The notes under the pieces are model-generated. The model did no database searches and was not told the origin of the DNA. It saw only the letters and a list, made by a program, of their open reading frames with translations. From contig JAUNQI010000010.1 of NCBI GenBank assembly GCA_030536255.1, positions 24,189 through 88,188 of the forward strand: a stretch of 64,000 nucleotides of DNA, read 5' to 3'. Both the position numbers and the translations under genes were made by a program. This document shows positions 59,478 to 64,000 of this stretch, piece by piece (the first letter of the stretch is position 1; the number at the start of each line of letters is the position of its first letter). This stretch comes from Eubacteriales bacterium. Its GTDB lineage: Bacteria; Bacillota; Clostridia; Oscillospirales; Oscillospiraceae.

Positions 59478-59513
59478 ACCTCATTTCAGGATCTCTCCCG
59501 GAATGAGGTTTTT
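59478..59513 (+). terminator. Terminator-like hairpin reading on the + strand
   Basis: ACCTCATTTC and GAATGAGGT arms (59478-59509) are followed by TTTTTT on the + strand only, while no + gene ends nearby. It could stop copA read-through after it crosses the antisense EamA-like gene. Confidence 0.6.
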
Positions 59514-60460
59514 TAATTCACTGCCGCCAGTATATTCAGATTCCTGATATTACAGTCACTGATCTTATCATTTACAGAATAAGCATGCCTTTCCAGATCT
59601 GTTCCCGGTGATTCCGTCAGACCGGAATTTCTCAATTCCTCAATGATCCGGGAAGAAATCTCTTCGATCATCTGCTTCTTTCTTTCCGCAGTCTCATCGG
59701 CACGGTCATCTCCGAACAGCAGCTGTGACAACCAGTCCGAAAGCTCATCCGTACCGGACAGCTGCCGCAAGGCCCGGAAGCTCCACTTATAATACGGCAT
59801 ATACTTTTCTCTCAGAAGGAAAACGACCTTCATCGCTGACAATACAAATTCATTGCATGCAAGGCGGGCCGCTTCCGGTTCCCCATGGCTGAGGCAGCGC
59901 GAATAGTTATACTGCCCGGACTGTCCCATAATGAGAAGATTTCCCGCAAGGCGTTTCAGCTTTATGTCAGCGGGCATATGAGAAATTCTGCTGCGTATTT
60001 CCGAGAATTCCCCGTATTCATCATAAAATATTTCTCCGTTTACCGCCTCTGCAAGCGCATAGTCGGGAAGATACAGCCACTGTTCCGCCGACAGGCAGCC
60101 ATCGGGTGAGCCGACCGCTTTCCTGTAAAAATCCGCGGTCCGGATCACTCCGAATCTGTTTCCTCCAACCGGAGAAAGCGGTTGACGCTTTCTCCCCATA
60201 TATTCTTTCGGAAGCTTTGCATATGCCCGCTCAAGCAGGAACTCCTGTCTCCGGTCAATTACACTCTCTCCCGGAATAAATATGCAGAATCCCGGTTCAA
60301 AATCATGATCTGCAGATATCTCATCATCAAATCCGAATCTGTCCGATCCGCTCCCCACACAACCGATTGCGACAAGAGACAGAAGATCAGCGAACTGTTC
60401 CTCAAGGACCGGCTTTCCGAATTCTTCATAATAACTGCGGGACAGTTCAAGCCCTTTCAT
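59513..60460 (-). CDS. DUF4037 nucleotidyltransferase-like protein
   Basis: The 315-residue protein has a nucleotidyltransferase core with GCVGSGSDRFGFDDEISADHDFEPGFCIF near residue 33-61, fitting a G-S-x-D and D-x-D type site, then helical C-terminal parts with RLAGNLLIMGQSGQYNYSRCL. This matches DUF4037. Members resemble minimal nucleotidyltransferases and may modify RNA or protein. It overlaps the TPR gene by 14 bases; GGAG precedes its ATG within that gene. Confidence 0.8.
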   Translation of the reverse strand: MKGLELSRSYYEEFGKPVLEEQFADLLSLVAIGCVGSGSDRFGFDDEISADHDFEPGFCIFIPGESVIDRRQEFLLERAYAKLPKEYMGRKRQPLSPVGGNRFGVIRTADFYRKAVGSPDGCLSAEQWLYLPDYALAEAVNGEIFYDEYGEFSEIRSRISHMPADIKLKRLAGNLLIMGQSGQYNYSRCLSHGEPEAARLACNEFVLSAMKVVFLLREKYMPYYKWSFRALRQLSGTDELSDWLSQLLFGDDRADETAERKKQMIEEISSRIIEELRNSGLTESPGTDLERHAYSVNDKISDCNIRNLNILAAVN

Positions 60461-61271
60461 AGATCTTCTCCGCTCTCTCTGTCAGTTTTTTCTCTGTGAG
60501 GAAAAATCCGTAATACCCGAATACCGGAGCGCATTTTTCACAAACAAAAGCATAGTATCCGTCCCTTGGCAGGTCCTCCGTATCCAGCAATTTCTCCGCT
60601 TTTTCAAGGCAGGAAATAATGCGGTCTTCGGCAGCTTCGGATCCGAATTCCGCTGACGCAAGATCTGCAAGATTCAGGTATGTTATTGCTGTTTCCGCTT
60701 CTCCGTGCGGCTGCTGTTCCATAATCGAAACAGCTTTCATAAACAGTGCTTCCGCGTTCCGGTAATTTTCATTTTTCATTTCCGCCAGAGCCATATTATT
60801 ATACAACCCGGCCAGCTTGCTGTCATCGGGCTTCAGAATATTTTCATAAACGAGCTTCGCTTTCCGGTAAAGCTCAACAGCCTTTTCCGTTTTTCCGAAT
60901 GCATTATAACCGGTGGCTGCATTGATCAGCGTTGTACCGTAAGTCTCCGTATTATCCATTTCCAATGAATCTGCCAGAATGAGAGCTGCTTCAGAAGCTT
61001 TGAAGCATTCTTCCTGTTTCCCGATCTTCCGGTATAATCCGATCTGCTCATTCAGCACGGAAAGCTCTCCTTTGAGATCTCCGCAGCCGTCCGCTTCTGA
61101 CAGCCAGTAGCGCAAATGCCGTTCAGCCGCTTCATAGTCTTTTTTATTCAGATACTCATCCAGTCTGGAAAAAACACGTGCGACTGGAATATGCTCCCCA
61201 CCGGATCCCATTTTCAGCAGACAGACAGGCTCTTCATAATCTTCTTTCGACAGGATCTTATTCTCTACCAT
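60447..61271 (-). CDS. TPR-repeat protein coupled to the DUF4037 gene
   Basis: The product of about 274 residues contains five or more TPR-like helices, for example LNEQIGLYRKIGKQEECFKAS, INAATGYNAFGKTEKAVELYRKA and LYNNMALAEMKNENYRNAEALF. It is likely a scaffold or sensor for the overlapping nucleotidyltransferase. The ATG at 61271 (after GGAAAGAGA) is preferred because the consensus promoter at 61313-61341 would leave only about eight bases before the alternative ATG at 61298. Confidence 0.75.
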   Translation of the reverse strand: MVENKILSKEDYEEPVCLLKMGSGGEHIPVARVFSRLDEYLNKKDYEAAERHLRYWLSEADGCGDLKGELSVLNEQIGLYRKIGKQEECFKASEAALILADSLEMDNTETYGTTLINAATGYNAFGKTEKAVELYRKAKLVYENILKPDDSKLAGLYNNMALAEMKNENYRNAEALFMKAVSIMEQQPHGEAETAITYLNLADLASAEFGSEAAEDRIISCLEKAEKLLDTEDLPRDGYYAFVCEKCAPVFGYYGFFLTEKKLTERAEKIYERA

Positions 61272-61312
61272 TCTCTTTCCGGCTTCTCCGTTTTCCATGA
61301 TATTCTCTGAAC

Positions 61313-61341
61313 ACTTTACAGGATGGTATTCCGGATGTCAA
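61313..61341 (-). promoter_or_regulatory. Promoter of the TPR-DUF4037 operon
   Basis: TTGACA (61341-61336) and TAAAGT (61318-61313), spacer 17, on the minus strand. Predicted transcript start near 61306. Confidence 0.75.
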
Positions 61342-61400
61342 GATATGTTCTTTGTCTGTCTTCTTCTGATTTCCGTCAAAAGTGAAGAAAAGATGAGGTA

Positions 61401-61429
61401 TTGCGGCATTTATCTTAAATGGGTATAAT
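61401..61429 (+). promoter_or_regulatory. Probable araB promoter
   Basis: TTGCGG (61401-61406) and consensus TATAAT (61424-61429) with a 17-base spacer, 36 bases before the ATG. No AraR-type palindrome was found. Confidence 0.6.
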
Positions 61430-61465
61430 ATATAAAAATCTACTTGAAAAGGAACCACAGAAGAT

Positions 61466-63163
61466 ATGGCAAAATACAGTATCGGCCTTGATTTTGGAAC
61501 GCTTTCCGTAAGAGCTTTACTGGTAAACACCGCGAACGGAGAAGAATGCGCTTCCTCAGAGTACATTTATCCGCACGGAGTAATATCCGACACCCTCCCT
61601 TCCGGCAAAGAGCTTCCACTGAACTGGGCGCTGCAGGATCCTCAGGACTATCTTGACGGGATCTCATTTACCGTCCGGAATATTGTTACATCATCCGGGG
61701 TATCTCCTGATGATGTTATCGGGATCGGGCTGGACTTTACAAGCAGCACCTTTCTTCCGGTAGATGAAAATTTTACGCCGCTTTGTTTCCGGGAAGAATT
61801 CCGGAAAAACCCGCACGCCTGGGTAAAGCTCTGGAAGCATCACGCCACGCAGGAATACGCAAAACGGATGACCGAGCAGGCCGTTTCAGGAAACGAAGAT
61901 TTTCTGAAATACTATAATCGGAAAATTTCCGCGGAATGGATGCTGCCCCGCATGCTGGAAACGCTGGAAGAAGCTCCTGAGGTCTATGATTCCGCCTATC
62001 GTTTCATTGAGGGCGGAGACTGGATCGTTGCCTGTCTGACCGGACATGAATGCCGTTCTATGAACATCGCCGGTTTCAAAGCTTTATGGTCAAAAGAATT
62101 CGGATATCCGTCAAAGGATTTTCTCGGTTCTCTTAATCCTCGTTTTTCCAGCGTCGCCGAAGAAAAGCTTTCCGGTAATATCCAGCCGCTGGGTTTTCCT
62201 GCAGGAAATCTTTCATCTTACGGTGCAGAGCTAACCGGTCTTCCTACAACCACAGCTGTTTCGACCGCCTGTATCGACGCGCAGGCCGCTCTTCCGCTCA
62301 TCCGAGACCCCGGTGCCGGCAAAATGATCATGTGTATCGGCACATCAACCGGGCACATCATGACAACCGATAAATTCCGTCCTGTGCCGGGAATAACCGG
62401 CTCTGTTGAAAACGGAATACTGCCCGGAATGTTTGCCTATGAATCCGGCCAGATCTGCGTTGGAGACAGCCTGAACTGGTTTGTTGATCACTGTGTTCCG
62501 GAAGAATATACAGCCTCCGCGAAAAAAGAAGGAATCAATATTCATGGATTTCTCACGCGGCTTGCCGGAACTATGGCTCCCGGGGAAAGCGGTCTCCTCG
62601 CGCTTGACTGGTGGAACGGAAATCGCTCCGTGCTCTGTGATTACGACCTCTCCGGAATGATCGTTGGACTTACACTGCAAACAAAGCCAGAAGAAATATA
62701 CCGGGCTCTTATTGAATCAACCGCTTTCGGAACCAGAAAGATCATCGAAAGCTACCTGGAAAGCGGCATTGAGATCAATACGCTTTATGCCTGCGGCGGA
62801 ATAGCCCGCAAAAACGAGTTGTTTATGCAGATATACGCTGATGTTCTCGGCAGGGAGATCCATATTATCAGTTCCGACCAGGCCCCTGCACACGGAAGCG
62901 CCATATTCGGGGCTGTTGCCGCCGGGAAAGAAAGCGGCGGGTACTCCGATATTTTCTCCGCCTCATCCTCGATGGGTGTTCCCTGCAGCAAAACCTTCTC
63001 TCCGATTCCGGAATATTCCGAAATCTATGATGAACTATATTCCGAGTATCTGAAGCTGCATGACTACTTTGGCCGCGGAGAGAACGACCTGATGCGGAAG
63101 CTGAAAAGCTTAAGAAAAAGCTCCGATCGTGCTGAAAAAAAGGAGAACCAGCCAACCGCATAA
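61466..63163 (+). CDS. araB: Ribulokinase (FGGY family)
   Basis: The 565-residue kinase phosphorylates L-ribulose in arabinose catabolism. It begins YSIGLDFGTLSVRALLV (phosphate 1 loop), has the ribulokinase stretch GIGLDFTSSTFLPVD, the catalytic region STACIDAQAAL, CIGTSTGHIM, and the C-terminal FGGY site ACGGIARKNELFMQIYADVLGREI. Length matches AraB. No araA or araD is seen in the window, so the pathway is split or the gene works with distant partners. Confidence 0.92.
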   Translation: MAKYSIGLDFGTLSVRALLVNTANGEECASSEYIYPHGVISDTLPSGKELPLNWALQDPQDYLDGISFTVRNIVTSSGVSPDDVIGIGLDFTSSTFLPVDENFTPLCFREEFRKNPHAWVKLWKHHATQEYAKRMTEQAVSGNEDFLKYYNRKISAEWMLPRMLETLEEAPEVYDSAYRFIEGGDWIVACLTGHECRSMNIAGFKALWSKEFGYPSKDFLGSLNPRFSSVAEEKLSGNIQPLGFPAGNLSSYGAELTGLPTTTAVSTACIDAQAALPLIRDPGAGKMIMCIGTSTGHIMTTDKFRPVPGITGSVENGILPGMFAYESGQICVGDSLNWFVDHCVPEEYTASAKKEGINIHGFLTRLAGTMAPGESGLLALDWWNGNRSVLCDYDLSGMIVGLTLQTKPEEIYRALIESTAFGTRKIIESYLESGIEINTLYACGGIARKNELFMQIYADVLGREIHIISSDQAPAHGSAIFGAVAAGKESGGYSDIFSASSSMGVPCSKTFSPIPEYSEIYDELYSEYLKLHDYFGRGENDLMRKLKSLRKSSDRAEKKENQPTA

Positions 63164-63210
63164 TTCTCTCAAAAACACATTCCCGTCCGCCCGATCTGTG
63201 CAATAAGGCG

Positions 63211-63239
63211 TTGAAATGTTCGCATTTTTTTGATATTAT
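63211..63239 (+). promoter_or_regulatory. Promoter of the last secreted-protein gene
   Basis: TTGAAA (63211-63216) and TATTAT (63234-63239) with a 17-base spacer, about 140 bases before the ATG; the long leader has no clear structure. Confidence 0.6.
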
Positions 63240-63385
63240 TCTAAAAAGAAACTAATATTGGTGTGATATGGAAACATTCACACTTGCTTTTCGTAATTTC
63301 CCGAAGTGCGAAGCAGAAACCGGCATCTTAAATCTGTTCTTATTTAATCAAAACATTAAAATACAAAAAAAGGAAAGGATCAGAC

Positions 63386-64000
63386 ATGAAAAAAGCAGTT
63401 TCTATTATTCTTGCGGCGCTTACTGTAATATGCTGTGTTGTTCCCGCATGGGCGGATGATGTGCGTACCGAAGCGATTCCGATCGAGCCTGAAAAGAAAA
63501 TCACTTTCGAAAACAACTGTGATATTGAACTGTATTATTCCGAAATACTTTCCGATCAATCGGTTGCGGAAGGCTGGTGGTATTATTATACCGATACTCT
63601 CGACAACCCTGCCGTACCGCTGGAATGGAAGCCGCATAACGGAATGCATTCCACCGTAATTGCGCTTTTCAATGTCACCAACCTCAGGAATGAACCTGTA
63701 GTTTTGAAAGATATTCTGAATGGGCACATTGAATTCGGAGATCTGACATTTGAAGGCACCGTCTTCCAGAGAAATCCGGAACAGGTTGATACCGACGGAT
63801 TTGAGATTCGATCTCTCAAGGGTGTTTCCGTTAATCCCGGAGAAACAGTATGTATCGACGTTCTTTTTGATGTATCAAAAGAATTCCATAATACTGCCTG
63901 CGCAGGTTTTACTGATGTTCCTGCAACAGCATTCTTTTCACTTGACAGCGGCGAAATCCTTTCATTCAGTCTGAATGAATTCATGGAAATATCTGAGTAA
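63386..64000 (+). CDS. Secreted protein of unknown function
   Basis: The 204-residue product has a cleavable signal peptide (MKKAVSIILAALTVICCVVPAWA, likely cut before DDVRTE) and a secreted, acidic, beta-rich part with an Ig-like strand pattern (STVIALFNVTNLRNEPVVL, VNPGETVCIDVLFDV). No family was recognised. The stop codon is the last three bases of the window, so the gene is complete. AAAGGA precedes the ATG by six bases. Confidence 0.75.
   Translation: MKKAVSIILAALTVICCVVPAWADDVRTEAIPIEPEKKITFENNCDIELYYSEILSDQSVAEGWWYYYTDTLDNPAVPLEWKPHNGMHSTVIALFNVTNLRNEPVVLKDILNGHIEFGDLTFEGTVFQRNPEQVDTDGFEIRSLKGVSVNPGETVCIDVLFDVSKEFHNTACAGFTDVPATAFFSLDSGEILSFSLNEFMEISE

Overview
The window reads as chromosomal DNA of a monoderm Bacillota, most likely an uncultured gut or rumen Clostridia. 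The signs are the YfmF/YfmH peptidase pair of EF-P modification, the ylxM-ffh-rpsP-khpA cluster, strong AGGAGG-type ribosome sites, consensus sigma-A promoters, a lipoprotein with lgt nearby, and no outer-membrane genes. No tRNA, rRNA, CRISPR array, insertion sequence or integrase was seen. The first gene is cut by the left edge; the last gene ends on the final base.

Layout. 1-6.3 kb: an unrecognised gene end, a lipoprotein with ten exact 41-residue Cys-rich repeats, a GNAT-like protein, a small membrane protein, a YitT transporter and a zinc alcohol dehydrogenase. 6.4-8.2 kb: a visibly A+T-richer island with an AbiE-type toxin-antitoxin pair, its own consensus promoter and operator, and a small apparently frameshifted gene. 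8.4-13.6 kb: GH38 alpha-mannosidase, PfkB kinase and deoxyhypusine-synthase-like protein in one operon. 13.8-16.1 kb: two-subunit aconitase X plus an HD protein under a palindromic operator. 16.3-20.7 kb: YdjM-like protein, cation/dicarboxylate symporter, DUF6056-like membrane protein, LCP protein. 20.8-23.0 kb: ylxM-ffh-rpsP-khpA. 23.2-29.7 kb: one tight operon of yfmF, yfmH, lgt and a three-part membrane glycosylation set (GT-C, DPM1-like GT2, GtrA). 30.4-35.6 kb: a lipoprotein, a MATE exporter, and a cell-surface cluster of phosphodiester glycosidase, anchored protein and GT2-GtrA fusion.

35.7-50.0 kb is the information-processing core on the minus strand: rpoB-rpoC, then rpsL-rpsG-fusA-tuf, separated by rfbB-rfbA on the opposite strand. 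The rpoB and rpsL promoters have identical core hexamers (TTGACT-17-TAAAAT). 50.2-56.3 kb: a GT-C-like membrane protein, cytidine deaminase, UPF0303 protein, and a three-gene operon of an LRR protein, a VWA/metallopeptidase-like protein and a MoxR ATPase. 56.5-59.0 kb: a copper P-type ATPase whose last 69 residues form a complete CopZ-like domain preceded by an in-frame ATG with its own strong ribosome site. 59.0-64.0 kb: a small EamA-like transporter, a TPR protein overlapping a DUF4037 nucleotidyltransferase, a ribulokinase, and a secreted protein.

The most promising leads are the internal CopZ start inside copA, the mannosidase/kinase/DHS-like operon, the AbiE island with its third gene, the TPR-DUF4037 pair, and the LRR-VWA-MoxR operon. 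All family names were read by eye from motifs; no database search was possible.
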